DNA of 64,000 nt from Humulus lupulus (Eukaryota > Streptophyta > Magnoliopsida > Rosales > Cannabaceae). Made by a program: the position numbers and the translations under genes. Location of the stretch: positions 189,756,214 to 189,820,213 of the forward strand of contig NC_084795.1 of the NCBI RefSeq assembly GCF_963169125.1. The letters are read 5' to 3'. Below the pieces are notes generated by a model that ran no database searches, had not been told where the DNA came from, and worked only from the letters and a program-made list of their open reading frames with translations. Of the stretch, positions 19,011 to 33,900 are shown in pieces (within the stretch, counting starts at the first letter, position 1; every line of letters starts with the position of its first letter).

Positions 19011-22000
19011 AACAATCAATCGATTTAAGTTGACTTCTAAGTTTTATGACCTGGTTATTTCCAGGAACTTAATTTGAAAACTTAGTTCGTGTAAACTATT
19101 ATCAATATCTCGTTCTCTTTAAGAAATACAACGATCAATCGATTTAAGTTAACTTCTATGTTTTATGACCTGGTTATTTCCAGGAACTTAATTTGAAAAC
19201 TTTGTTCGTGTTAACTTTTATCAATATCTCGTGCTCTTTAAGAAAAACAACGATCAATCGATTTAAGTTGACTTCTAAGTTTTATGACTTGGTTATTTCC
19301 AGGAACTTAATTTGAAAACTTAGTTCGTGTTAACTTTTATCAATATCTCGTGCTCTTTAAGAAAAACAACGATCTATCTATTTAAGTTAACTTCTAAGTA
19401 TTATGACCTGGTTATTTCCAGGAACTTAACTTGAAAACTTAGTTCGTGTTAACTTTTATCAATATCTCGTGCTCTTTAAGAAAAACAACGATCAATCGAT
19501 TTAAGTTAACTTCTATGTTTTATGACCTGGTTATTTCTAGGAACTTAATTTGAAAACTTACTTCGTGTTAACTTTTATCAATATCTCGTGCTCTTTAAGA
19601 AAAACAACGATCAATCGATTTAAGTTAACTTGTAAGTTTTATGACCTGGTTATTTCCAGGAACTTAATTTGAAAACTTAGTTCGTGTTAACTTTTATCAA
19701 TATCTCGTGCTCTTTAAGAAAAACAACGATCAATCGATTTAAGTTGACTTCTAAGTTTTATGACTTGGTTATTTCCAGGAACTTAATTTGAAAACTTAGT
19801 TCGTGTTAACTTTTATCAATATCTCGTGCTCTTTAAGAAAAACAACGATCAATCGATTTAAGTTGACTTCTAAGTTTTATGACTTGGTTATTTCTAGGAA
19901 CTTAATTTGAAAACTTAGTTCGTGTTAACTTTTATCAATATCTCGTGCTCTTTAAGAAAAACAACGACCAATCGATTTAAGTTAACTTCTAAGTTTTATG
20001 ACCTGGTTATTTCCAGGAACTTAATTTGAAAACTTTGTTCGTGTTAACTTTTATCAATATCTCGTGCTCTTTAAGAAAAACAACGATCAATCGATTTAAG
20101 TTAACTTCTAAGTTTTATGACCTGGTTATTTCCAGGAACTTAATTTGAAAACTTAGTTCGTGTTAACTTTTATCAATATCTCGTGCTCTTTAAGAAAAAC
20201 AACGATCAATCGATTTAAGTCAACTTCTAAGTTTTATGACCTGGTTATTTCCAGGGACTTAATTTGAAAACTTAGTTCGTGTTAACTTTTATCAATATCT
20301 CGTGCTCTTTAAGAAAAACAACGATCAATCGATTTAAGTTAACTTCTAAGTTTTATGACCTGGTTATTTCCAGGAACTTAATTTGAAAACTTAGTTCGTG
20401 TTAACTTTTATCAATATCTCGTGCTCTTTAAGAAAAACAACAATCAATCGATTTAAGTTGACTTCTAAGTTTTATGACCTGGTTATTTCCAGGAACTTAA
20501 TTTGAAAACTTAGTTCGTGTAAACTATTATCAATATCTCGTTCTCTTTAAGAAATACAACGATCAATCGATTTAAGTTAACTTCTATGTTTTATGACCTG
20601 GTTATTTCCAGGAACTTAATTTGAAAACTTTGTTCGTGTTAACTTTTATCAATATCTCGTGCTCTTTAAGAAAAACAACGATCAATCGATTTAAGTTGAC
20701 TTCTAAGTTTTATGACTTGGTTATTTCCAGGAACTTAATTTGAAAACTTAGTTCGTGTTAACTTTTATCAATATCTCGTGCTCTTTAAGAAAAACAACGA
20801 TCAATCGATTTAAGTTAACTTCTATGTTTTATGACCTGGTTATTTCTAGGAACTTAATTTGAAAACTTACTTCGTGTTAACTTTTATCAATATCTCGTGC
20901 TCTTTAAGAAAAACAACGATCAATCGATTTAAGTTAACTTGTAAGTTTTATGACCTGGTTATTTCCAGGAACTTAATTTGAAAACTTAGTTCGTGTTAAC
21001 TTTTATCAATATCTCGTGCTCTTTAAGAAAAACAACGATCAATCGATTTAAGTTGACTTCTAAGTTTTATGACTTGGTTATTTCCAGGAACTTAATTTGA
21101 AAACTTAGTTCGTGTTAACTTTTATCAATATCTCGTGCTCTTTAAGAAAAACAACGATCAATCGATTTAAGTTGACTTCTAAGTTTTATGACTTGGTTAT
21201 TTCTAGGAACTTAATTTGAAAACTTAGTTCGTGTTAACTTTTATCAATATCTCGTGCTCTTTAAGAAAAACAACGACCAATCGATTTAAGTTAACTTCTA
21301 AGTTTTATGACCTGGTTATTTCCAGGAACTTAATTTGAAAACTTTGTTCGTGTTAACTTTTATCAATATCTCGTGCTCTTTAAGAAAAACAACGATCAAT
21401 CGATTTAAGTTAACTTCTAAGTTTTATGACCTGGTTATTTCCAGGAACTTAATTTGAAAACTTAGTTCGTGTTAACTTTTATCAATATCTCGTGCTCTTT
21501 AAGAAAAACAACGATCAATCGATTTAAGTCAACTTCTAAGTTTTATGACCTGGTTATTTCCAGGGACTTAATTTGAAAACTTAGTTCGTGTTAACTTTTA
21601 TCAATATCTCGTGCTCTTTAAGAAAAACAACGATCAATCGATTTAAGTTAACTTCTAAGTTTTATGACCTGGTTATTTCCAGGAACTTAATTTGAAAACT
21701 TAGTTCGTGTTAACTTTTATCAATATCTCGTGCTCTTTAAGAAAAACAACAATCAATCGATTTAAGTTGACTTCTAAGTTTTATGACCTGGTTATTTCCA
21801 GGAACTTAATTTGAAAACTTAGTTCGTGTAAACTATTATCAATATCTCGTTCTCTTTAAGAAATACAACGATCAATCGATTTAAGTTAACTTCTATGTTT
21901 TATGACCTGGTTATTTCCAGGAACTTAATTTGAAAACTTTGTTCGTGTTAACTTTTATCAATATCTCGTGCTCTTTAAGAAAAACAACGATCAATCGATT

Positions 22001-23066
22001 TAAGTTGACTTCTAAGTTTTATGACTTGGTTATTTCCAGGAACTTAATTTGAAAACTTAGTTCGTGTTAACTTTTATCAATATCTCGTGCTCTTTAAGAA
22101 AAACAACGATCAATCGATTTAAGTTAACTTCTATGTTTTATGACCTGGTTATTTCTAGGAACTTAATTTGAAAACTTACTTCGTGTTAACTTTTATCAAT
22201 ATCTCGTGCTCTTTAAGAAAAACAACGATCAATCGATTTAAGTTAACTTGTAAGTTTTATGACCTGGTTATTTCCAGGAACTTAATTTGAAAACTTAGTT
22301 CGTGTTAACTTTTATCAATATCTCGTGCTCTTTAAGAAAAACAACGATCAATCGATTTAAGTTGACTTCTAAGTTTTATGACTTGGTTATTTCCAGGAAC
22401 TTAATTTGAAAACTTAGTTCGTGTTAACTTTTATCAATATCTCGTGCTCTTTAAGAAAAACAACGATCAATCGATTTAAGTTGACTTCTAAGTTTTATGA
22501 CTTGGTTATTTCTAGGAACTTAATTTGAAAACTTAGTTCGTGTTAACTTTTATCAATATCTCGTGCTCTTTAAGAAAAACAACGACCAATCGATTTAAGT
22601 TAACTTCTAAGTTTTATGACCTGGTTATTTCCAGGAACTTAATTTGAAAACTTTGTTCGTGTTAACTTTTATCAATATCTCGTGCTCTTTAAGAAAAACA
22701 ACGATCAATCGATTTAAGTTAACTTCTAAGTTTTATGACCTGGTTATTTCCAGGAACTTAATTTGAAAACTTAGTTCGTGTTAACTTTTATCAATATCTC
22801 GTGCTCTTTAAGAAAAACAACGATCAATCGATTTAAGTCAACTTCTAAGTTTTATGACCTGGTTATTTCCAGGGACTTAATTTGAAAACTTAGTTCGTGT
22901 TAACTTTTATCAATATCTCGTGCTCTTTAAGAAAAACAACGATCAATCGATTTAAGTTAACTTCTAAGTTTTATGACCTGGTTATTTCCAGGAACTTAAT
23001 TTGAAAACTTAGTTCGTGTTAACTTTTATCAATATCTCGTGCTCTTTAAGAAAAACAACAATCAAT
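19011..23066. repeat. Higher-order repeat, 11 monomers (1309 bp)
   Basis: The variant AACAATCAAT occurs at 19011, 20439, 21748 and 23057, spacings 1428 (12 x 119), 1309 and 1309 (11 x 119). A second variant CGACCAATCG (18537, 19965, 21274, 22583) gives the same spacings. The order of variant monomers is the same in each unit. Confidence 0.85.
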
Positions 23067-23909
23067 CGATTTAAGTTGACTTCTAAGTTTTATGACCTGG
23101 TTATTTCCAGGAACTTAATTTGAAAACTTAGTTCGTGTAAACTATTATCAATATCTCGTTCTCTTTAAGAAATACAACGATCAATCGATTTAAGTTAACT
23201 TCTATGTTTTATGACCTGGTTATTTCCAGGAACTTAATTTGAAAACTTTGTTCGTGTTAACTTTTATCAATATCTCGTGCTCTTTAAGAAAAACAACGAT
23301 CAATCGATTTAAGTTGACTTCTAAGTTTTATGACTTGGTTATTTCCAGGAACTTAATTTGAAAACTTAGTTCGTGTTAACTTTTATCAATATCTCGTGCT
23401 CTTTAAGAAAAACAACGATCAATCGATTTAAGTTGACTTCTAAGTTTTATGACTTGGTTATTTCTAGGAACTTAATTTGAAAACTTAGTTCGTGTTAACT
23501 TTTATCAATATCTCGTGCTCTTTAAGAAAAACAACGACCAATCGATTTAAGTTAACTTCTAAGTTTTATGACCTGGTTATTTCCAGGAACTTAATTTGAA
23601 AACTTTGTTCGTGTTAACTTTTATCAATATCTCGTGCTCTTTAAGAAAAACAACGATCAATCGATTTAAGTTAACTTCTAAGTTTTATGACCTGGTTATT
23701 TCCAGGAACTTAATTTGAAAACTTAGTTCGTGTTAACTTTTATCAATATCTCGTGCTCTTTAAGAAAAACAACGATCAATCGATTTAAGTTAACTTCTAA
23801 GTTTTATGACCTGGTTATTTCCAGGAACTTAATTTGAAAACTTTGTTCGTGTTAACTTTTATCAATATCTCGTGCTCTTTAAGAAAAACAACGATCAATC
23901 GATTTAAGT

Positions 23910-26620
23910 TACTTCTATGTTTTATGACCTGGTTATTTCCAGGGACTTAATTTGAAAACTTAGTTCGTGTTAACTTTTATCAATATCTCGTGCTCTTTAA
24001 GAAAAACAACGATCAATCTATTTAAGTTAACTTCTAAGTATTATGACCTGGTTATTTCCAGGAACTTAACTTGAAAACTTAGTTCGTGTTAACTTTTATC
24101 AATATCTCGTGCTCTTTAAGAAAAACAACGATCAGTCGATTTAAGTTAACTTCTAAGTTTTATGACCTGGTTATTTCCAGGAACTTAATTTGAAAAATTA
24201 GTTCGTGTTAACTATTATCAATATCTCGTGCTCTTTAAGAAAAACAATGATCAATCGATTTAAGTTAACTTCTAAGTTTTATGACCTGGTTATTTCCAGG
24301 AACTTAATTTGAAAACTTAGTTCGTGTTAACTTTTATCAATATCTCCTGCTCTTTAAGAAAAAAAATGATCAATCGATTTAAGTTAACTTCTAAGTTTTA
24401 TGACCTGGTTATTTTTAGGAACTTAATTTGAAAACTTAGTTCGTGTTAACTTTTATCAATATCTCGTGCTCTTTAAGAAAAACAACGATCAATCGATTTA
24501 AGTTGACTTCTAAGTTTTATGACTTGGTTATTTCCAGGAACTTAAATTGAAAACTTAGTTCGTGTTAACTTTTATCAATATCTCGTGCTCTTTAAGAAAA
24601 ACAACGATCAGTCGATTTAAGTTAACTTCTAAGTTTTATGACCTGGTTATTTCCAGGAACTTAATTTGAAAAATTAGTTCGTGTTAACTATTATCAATAT
24701 CTCGTGCTCTTTAAGAAAAACAACGATCAATCGATTGAAGTTAACTTCTAAGTTTTATTACCTGGTTATTTCCAGGGACATAATTTGAAAACATAGTTCG
24801 TGTTAACTTTTATCAATATCTCGTGCTCTTTAAAAAAAAAAACGATCAATCGATTTAAGTTAACTTCTAAGTTTTATGACCTGGTTATTTCTAGGAACTT
24901 AATTTGAAAACTTACTTCGTGTTAACTTTTATCATTATCTCGTGCTCTTTAAGAAAAACAACGATCAATCGATTTAAGTTAACTTGTAAGTTTTATGACC
25001 TGGTTATTTCCAGGAACATAACTTGAAAACTTAGTTCGTGTTAACTTTTATCAATATCTCGTGCTGTTTAAGAAAAACAACGATCAATCGATTTAAGTTG
25101 ACTTCTAAGTTTTATGACCTGGTTATTTCCAGGAACTTAATTTGAAAACTTAGTTCGTGTAAACTATTATCAATATCTCGTGCTCTTTAAGAAATACAAC
25201 GATCAATCGATTTAAGTTAACTTCTATGTTTTATGACCTGGTTATTTCCAGGAACTTAATTTGAAAACTTTGTTCGTGTTAACTTTTATCAATATCTCGT
25301 GCTCTTTAAGAAAAACAACGATCAATCGATTTAAGTTGACTTCTAAGTTTTATGACTTGGTTATTTCCAGGAACTTAATTTGAAAACTTAGTTCGTGTTA
25401 ACTTTTATCAATATCTCGTGCTCTTTAAGAAAAACAACGATCAATCGATTTAAGTTGACTTCTAAGTTTTATGACTTGGTTATTTCTAGGAACTTAATTT
25501 GAAAACTTAGTTCGTGTTAACTTTTATCAATATCTCGTGCTCTTTAAGAAAAACAACGATCAATCGATTTAAGTTGACTTCTAAGTTTTATGACTTGGTT
25601 ATTTCTAGGAACTTAATTTGAAAACTTAGTTCGTGTTAACTTTTATCAATATCTCGTGCTCTTTAAGAAAAACAACGATCAATCGATTTAAGTTGACTTC
25701 TAAGTTTTATGACTTGGTTATTTCCAGGAACTTAATTTGAAAACTTAGTTCGTGTTAACTTTTATCAATATCTCGTGCTCTTTAAGAAAAACAACGATCA
25801 ATCGATTTAAGTTAACTTGTAAGTTTTATGACCTGGTAATTTCCCAGAACATAATTTGAAAAATTAGTTCGTGTTAACTATTATCAATATCTCGTGCTCT
25901 TTAAGAAAAACAACGATCAATCGATTGAAGTTAACTTCTAAGTTTTATGACCTGGTTATTTCCAGGGACATAATTTGAAAACTTAGTTCGTGTTAACTTT
26001 TATCAATATCTCGTGCTTTTTAAAAAAAAAAACGATCAATCGATTTAAGTTAACTTCTAAGTTTTATGACCTGGTTATTTCTAGGAACTTAATTTGAAAA
26101 CTTACTTCGTGTTAACTTTTATCATTATCTCGTGCTCTTTAAGAAAAACAACGATCAATCGATTTAAGTTGACTTCTAAGTTTTATGACCTGGTTATTTC
26201 CAGGAACTTAATTTGAAAACTTAGTTCGTGCTAACTTTTATCAATATCTCGTGCTCTTTAAGAAAAACAACGATCAATCGATTTAAGTTAACTTCTAAGA
26301 TTTATGACCTGGTTATTTCCAGGAACTTAATTTGAAAAATTAGTTCGTGTTAATTATTATACATATCTCGTGCTCTTTAAAAAAACAACGATCAATCGAT
26401 TGAAGTTAACTTCTAAGTTTTATGACCTGGTTATTTCCAGGAACTTAATTTGAAAACTTAGTTCGTGTTAACTTTTATCAATATCTCGTGCCCTTTAAGA
26501 AAAACAACGATCAATCGATTTAAGTTAACTTCTAAGTTTTATGACCTGGTTATTTCCAGGAACTTAATTTGAAAACTTAGTTCGTGTTAACTATTATCAA
26601 TATCTCGTGCTCTTTAAGAA
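23910..26620. repeat. Duplicated satellite segment, copy 2
   Basis: The rare variants TCCTGCTC (24345) and ATTATACAT (26351) match copy 1 at an offset of exactly 9874. CAATCTATTT (24014) and TTACTTCTATG (23909), plus the former two, match copy 3 at exactly 7016. Identity with copy 1 ends at about 26.6 kb. Confidence 0.85.
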
Positions 26621-29240
26621 AAACAACGATCAATCGATTTAAGTTAACTTCTATGTTTTATGACCTGGTTATTTCTAGGAACTTAATTTGAAAACTTACT
26701 TCGTGTTAACTTTTATCAATATCTCGTGCTCTTTAAGAAAAACAACGATCAATCGATTTAAGTTAACTTGTAAGTTTTATGACCTGGTTATTTCCAGGAA
26801 CTTAATTTGAAAACTTAGTTCGTGTTAACTTTTATCAATATCTCGTGCTCTTTAAGAAAAACAACGATCAATCGATTTAAGTTGACTTCTAAGTTTTATG
26901 ACTTGGTTATTTCCAGGAACTTAATTTGAAAACTTAGTTCGTGTTAACTTTTATCAATATCTCGTGCTCTTTAAGAAAAACAACGATCAATCGATTTAAG
27001 TTGACTTCTAAGTTTTATGACTTGGTTATTTCTAGGAACTTAATTTGAAAACTTAGTTCGTGTTAACTTTTATCAATATCTCGTGCTCTTTAAGAAAAAC
27101 AACGACCAATCGATTTAAGTTAACTTCTAAGTTTTATGACCTGGTTATTTCCAGGAACTTAATTTGAAAACTTTGTTCGTGTTAACTTTTATCAATATCT
27201 CGTGCTCTTTAAGAAAAACAACGATCAATCGATTTAAGTTAACTTCTAAGTTTTATGACCTGGTTATTTCCAGGAACTTAATTTGAAAACTTAGTTCGTG
27301 TTAACTTTTATCAATATCTCGTGCTCTTTAAGAAAAACAACAATCAATCGATTTAAGTTGACTTCTAAGTTTTATGACCTGGTTATTTCCAGGAACTTAA
27401 TTTGAAAACTTAGTTCGTGTAAACTATTATCAATATCTCGTTCTCTTTAAGAAATACAACGATCAATCGATTTAAGTTAACTTCTATGTTTTATGACCTG
27501 GTTATTTCCAGGAACTTAATTTGAAAACTTTGTTCGTGTTAACTTTTATCAATATCTCGTGCTCTTTAAGAAAAACACGATCAATCGATTTAAGTTGACT
27601 TCTAAGTTTTATGACTTGGTTATTTCCAGGAACTTAATTTGAAAACTTAGTTCGTGTTAACTTTTATCAATATCTCGTGCTCTTTAAGAAAAACAACGAT
27701 CAATCGATTTAAGTTGACTTCTAAGTTTTATGACTTGGTTATTTCTAGGAACTTAATTTGAAAACTTACTTCGTGTTAACTTTTATCATTATCTCGTGCT
27801 CTTTAAGAAAAACAACGATCAATCGATTTAAGTTGACTTCTAAGTTTTATGACCTGGTTATTTCCAGGAACTTAATTTGAAAACTTAGTTCGTGCTAACT
27901 TTTATCAATATCTCGTGCTCTTTAAGAAAAACAACGATCAATCGATTTAAGTTAACTTCTAAGATTTATGACCTGGTTATTTCCAGGAACTTAATTTGAA
28001 AAATTAGTTCGTGTTAATTATTATACATATCTCGTGCTCTTTAAAAAAACAACGATCAATCGATTGAAGTTAACTTTTAAGTTTTATGACCTGGTTATTT
28101 CCAGGAACTTAATTTGAAAACTTAGTTCGTGTTAACTTTTATCAATATCTCGTGCCCTTTAAGAAAAACAACGATCAATCGATTTAAGTTAACTTCTAAG
28201 TTTTATGACCTGGTTATTTCCAGGAACTTAATTTGAAAACTTAGTTCGTGTTAACTTTTATCAATATCTCGTGCTCTTTAAGAAAAACAACGATCAATCG
28301 ATTTAAGTTAACTTCTATGTTTTATGACCTGGTTATTTCTAGGAACTTAATTTGAAAACTTACTTCGTGTTAACTTTGATCAATATCTCGTGCTCTTTAA
28401 GAAAAACAACGATCAATCGATTTAAGTTAACTTGTAAGTTTTATGACCTGGTTATTTCCAGGAACTTAATTTGAAAACTTAGTTCGTGTTAACTTTTATC
28501 AATATCTCGTGCTCTTTAAGAAAAACAACGATCAATCGATTTAAGTTGACTTCTAAGTTTTATGACTTGGTTATTTCCAGGAACTTAATTTGAAAACTTA
28601 GTTCGTGTTAACTTTTATCAATATCTCGTGCTCTTTAAGAAAAACAACGATCAATCGATTTAAGTTGACTTCTAAGTTTTATGACTTGGTTATTTCTAGG
28701 AACTTAATTTGAAAACTTAGTTCGTGTTAACTTTTATCAATATCTCGTGCTCTTTAAGAAAAACAACGACCAATCGATTTAAGTTAACTTCTAAGTTTTA
28801 TGACCTGGTTATTTCCAGGAACTTAATTTGAAAACTTTGTTCGTGTTAACTTTTATCAATATCTCGTGCTCTTTAAGAAAAACAACGATCAATCGATTTA
28901 AGTTAACTTCTAAGTTTTATGACCTGGTTATTTCCAGGAACTTAATTTGAAAACTTAGTTCGTGTTAACTTTTATCAATATCTCGTGCTCTTTAAGAAAA
29001 ACAACGATCAATCGATTTAAGTCAACTTCTAAGTTTTATGACCTGGTTATTTCCAGGGACTTAATTTGAAAACTTAGTTCGTGTTAACTTTTATCAATAT
29101 CTCGTGCTCTTTAAGAAAAACAACGATCAATCGATTTAAGTTAACTTCTAAGTTTTATGACCTGGTTATTTCCAGGAACTTAATTTGAAAACTTAGTTCG
29201 TGTTAACTTTTATCAATATCTCGTGCTCTTTAAGAAAAAC

Positions 29241-30200
29241 AACAATCAATCGATTTAAGTTGACTTCTAAGTTTTATGACCTGGTTATTTCCAGGAACTT
29301 AATTTGAAAACTTAGTTCGTGTTAACTTTTATCAATATCTCGTGCTCTTTAAGAAAAACAACGATCAATCGATTTAAGTTGACTTCTAAGTTTTATGACT
29401 TGGTTATTTCTAGGAACTTAATTTGAAAACTTAGTTCGTGTTAACTTTTATCAATATCTCGTGCTCTTTAAGAAAAACAACGACCAATCGATTTAAGTTA
29501 ACTTCTAAGTTTTATGACCTGGTTATTTCCAGGAACTTAATTTGAAAACTTTGTTCGTGTTAACTTTTATCAATATCTCGTGCTCTTTAAGAAAAACAAC
29601 GATCAATCGATTTAAGTTAACTTCTAAGTTTTATGACCTGGTTATTTCCAGGAACTTAATTTGAAAACTTAGTTCGTGTTAACTTTTATCAATATCTCGT
29701 GCTCTTTAAGAAAAACAACGATCAATCGATTTAAGTCAACTTCTAAGTTTTATGACCTGGTTATTTCCAGGGACTTAATTTGAAAACTTAGTTCGTGTTA
29801 ACTTTTATCAATATCTCGTGCTCTTTAAGAAAAACAACGATCAATCGATTTAAGTTAACTTCTAAGTTTTATGACCTGGTTATTTCCAGGAACTTAATTT
29901 GAAAACTTAGTTCGTGTTAACTTTTATCAATATCTCGTGCTCTTTAAGAAAAACAACAATCAATCGATTTAAGTTGACTTCTAAGTTTTATGACCTGGTT
30001 ATTTCCAGGAACTTAATTTGAAAACTTAGTTCGTGTTAACTTTTATCAATATCTCGTGCTCTTTAAGAAAAACAACGATCAATCGATTTAAGTTGACTTC
30101 TAAGTTTTATGACTTGGTTATTTCTAGGAACTTAATTTGAAAACTTAGTTCGTGTTAACTTTTATCAATATCTCGTGCTCTTTAAGAAAAACAACGACCA
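29241..30200. repeat. Short higher-order repeat, 6 monomers (714 bp)
   Basis: AACAATCAAT at 29241 and 29955 is spaced 714 bp (6 x 119), and the monomers between carry the same order of variants (GTTGAC with ACTTGG, CGACC, TTTGTTCG, AGTCAAC with CAGGGAC). It is a shortened form of the 11-mer at 19-23 kb. Confidence 0.65.
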
Positions 30201-30924
30201 ATCGATTTAAGTTAACTTCTAAGTTTTATGACCTGGTTATTTCCAGGAACTTAATTTGAAAACTTTGTTCGTGTTAACTTTTATCAATATCTCGTGCTCT
30301 TTAAGAAAAACAACGATCAATCGATTTAAGTTAACTTCTAAGTTTTATGACCTGGTTATTTCCAGGAACTTAATTTGAAAACTTAGTTCGTGTTAACTTT
30401 TATCAATATCTCGTGCTCTTTAAGAAAAACAACGATCAATCGATTTAAGTTAACTTCTAAGTTTTATGACCTGGTTATTTCCAGGAACTTAATTTGAAAA
30501 CTTTGTTCGTGTTAACTTTTATCAATATCTCGTGCTCTTTAAGAAAAACAACGATCAATCGATTTAAGTTACTTCTATGTTTTATGACCTGGTTATTTCC
30601 AGGGACTTAATTTGAAAACTTAGTTCGTGTTAACTTTTATCAATATCTCGTGCTCTTTAAGAAAAACAACGATCAATCTATTTAAGTTAACTTCTAAGTT
30701 TTATGACCTGGTTATTTCCAGGAACTTAATTTGAAAACTTAGTTCGTGTTAACTTTTATCAATATCTCGTGCTCTTTAAGAAAAACAACGATCAATCGAT
30801 TTAAGTTAACTTCTAAGTTTTATGACCTGGTTATTTCCAGGAACTTAATTTGAAAACTTTGTTCGTGTTAACTTTTATCAATATCTCGTGCTCTTTAAGA
30901 AAAACAACGATCAATCGATTTAAG

Positions 30925-33900
30925 TTACTTCTATGTTTTATGACCTGGTTATTTCCAGGGACTTAATTTGAAAACTTAGTTCGTGTTAACTTTTATCAAT
31001 ATCTCGTGCTCTTTAAGAAAAACAACGATCAATCTATTTAAGTTAACTTCTAAGTATTATGACCTGGTTATTTCCAGGAACTTAACTTGAAAACTTAGTT
31101 CGTGTTAACTTTTATCAATATCTCGTGCTCTTTAAGAAAAACAACGATCAGTCGATTTAAGTTAACTTCTAAGTTTTATGACCTGGTTATTTCCAGGAAC
31201 TTAATTTGAAAAATTAGTTCGTGTTAACTATTATCAATATCTCGTGCTCTTTAAGAAAAACAATGATCAATCGATTTAAGTTAACTTCTAAGTTTTATGA
31301 CCTGGTTATTTCCAGGAACTTAATTTGAAAACTTAGTTCGTGTTAACTTTTATCAATATCTCCTGCTCTTTAAGAAAAAAAATGATCAATCGATTTAAGT
31401 TAACTTCTAAGTTTTATGACCTGGTTATTTTTAGGAACTTAATTTGAAAACTTAGTTCGTGTTAACTTTTATCAATATCTCGTGCTCTTTAAGAAAAACA
31501 ACGATCAATCGATTTAAGTTGACTTCTAAGTTTTATGACTTGGTTATTTCCAGGAACTTAAATTGAAAACTTAGTTCGTGTTAACTTTTATCAATATCTC
31601 GTGCTCTTTAAGAAAAACAACGATCAGTCGATTTAAGTTAACTTCTAAGTTTTATGACCTGGTTATTTCCAGGTACTTAATTTGAAAAATTAGTTCGTGT
31701 TAACTATTATCAATATCTCGTGCTCTTTAAGAAAAACAACGATCAATCGATTGAAGTTAACTTCTAAGTTTTATTACCTGGTTATTTCCAGGGACATAAT
31801 TTGAAAACATAGTTCGTGTTAACTTTTATCAATATCTCGTGCTCTTTAAAAAAAAAAACGATCAATCGATTTAAGTTAACTTCTAAGTTTTATGACCTGG
31901 TTATTTCTAGGAACTTAATTTGAAAACTTACTTCGTGTTAACTTTTATCATTATCTCGTGCTCTTTAAGAAAAACAACGATCAATCGATTTAAGTTAACT
32001 TGTAAGTTTTATGACCTGGTTATTTCCAGGAACTTAACTTGAAAACTTAGTTCGTGTTAACTTTTATCAATATCTCGTGCTCTTTAAGAAAAACAACGAT
32101 CAATCGATTTAAGTTGACTTCTAAGTTTTATGACCTGGTTATTTCCAGGAACTTAATTTGAAAACTTAGTTCGTGTAAACTATTATCAATATCTCGTGCT
32201 CTTTAAGAAATACAACGATCAATCGATTTAAGTTAACTTCTATGTTTTATGACCTGGTTATTTCCAGGAACTTAATTTGAAAACTTTGTTCGTGTTAACT
32301 TTTATCAATATCTCGTGCTCTTTAAGAAAAACAACGATCAATCGATTTAAGTTGACTTCTAAGTTTTATGACTTGGTTATTTCCAGGAACTTAATTTGAA
32401 AACTTAGTTCGTGTTAACTTTTATCAATATCTCGTGCTCTTTAAGAAAAACAACGATCAATCGATTTAAGTTGACTTCTAAGTTTTATGACTTGGTTATT
32501 TCTAGGAACTTAATTTGAAAACTTAGTTCGTGTTAACTTTTATCAATATCTCGTGCTCTTTAAGAAAAACAACGATCAATCGATTTAAGTTGACTTCTAA
32601 GTTTTATGACTTGGTTATTTCTAGGAACTTAATTTGAAAACTTAGTTCGTGTTAACTTTTATCAATATCTCGTGCTCTTTAAGAAAAACAACGATCAATC
32701 GATTTAAGTTGACTTCTAAGTTTTATGACTTGGTTATTTCCAGGAACTTAATTTGAAAACTTAGTTCGTGTTAACTTTTATCAATATCTCGTGCTCTTTA
32801 AGAAAAACAACGATCAATCGATTTAAGTTAACTTGTAAGTTTTATGACCTGGTAATTTCCCAGAACATAATTTGAAAAATTAGTTCGTGTTAACTATTAT
32901 CAATATCTCGTGCTCTTTAAGAAAAACAACGATCAATCGATTGAAGTTAACTTCTAAGTTTTATGACCTGGTTATTTCCAGGGACATAATTTGAAAACTT
33001 AGTTCGTGTTAACTTTTATCAATATCTCGTGCTTTTTAAAAAAAAAAACGATCAATCGATTTAAGTTAACTTCTAAGTTTTATGACCTGGTTATTTCTAG
33101 GAACTTAATTTGAAAACTTACTTCGTGTTAACTTTTATCATTATCTCGTGCTCTTTAAGAAAAACAACGATCAATCGATTTAAGTTGACTTCTAAGTTTT
33201 ATGACCTGGTTATTTCCAGGAACTTAATTTGAAAACTTAGTTCGTGCTAACTTTTATCAATATCTCGTGCTCTTTAAGAAAAACAACGATCAATCGATTT
33301 AAGTTAACTTCTAAGATTTATGACCTGGTTATTTCCAGGAACTTAATTTGAAAAATTAGTTCGTGTTAATTATTATACATATCTCGTGCTCTTTAAAAAA
33401 ACAACGATCAATCGATTGAAGTTAACTTCTAAGTTTTATGACCTGGTTATTTCCAGGAACTTAATTTGAAAACTTAGTTCGTGTTAACTTTTATCAATAT
33501 CTCGTGCCCTTTAAGAAAAACAACGATCAATCGATTTAAGTTAACTTCTAAGTTTTATGACCTGGTTATTTCCAGGAACTTAATTTGAAAACTTAGTTCG
33601 TGTTAACTATTATCAATATCTCGTGCTCTTTAAGAAAAACAACGATCAATCGATTTAAGTTAACTTCTAAGTTTTATGACCTGGTTATTTCCAGGAACTT
33701 AATTTGAAAAATTAGTTCGTGGTAACTATTATCAATATCTCGTGCTCTTTAAGAAAAACAACGATCAATCGATTTAAGTTAACTTCTAAGTTTTATGACC
33801 TGGTTATTTCCAGGAACTTAACTTGAAAACTTAGTTCGTGTTAACTTTTATCAATATCTCGTGCTCTTTAAGAAAAACAACGATCAATCGATTTAAGTTG

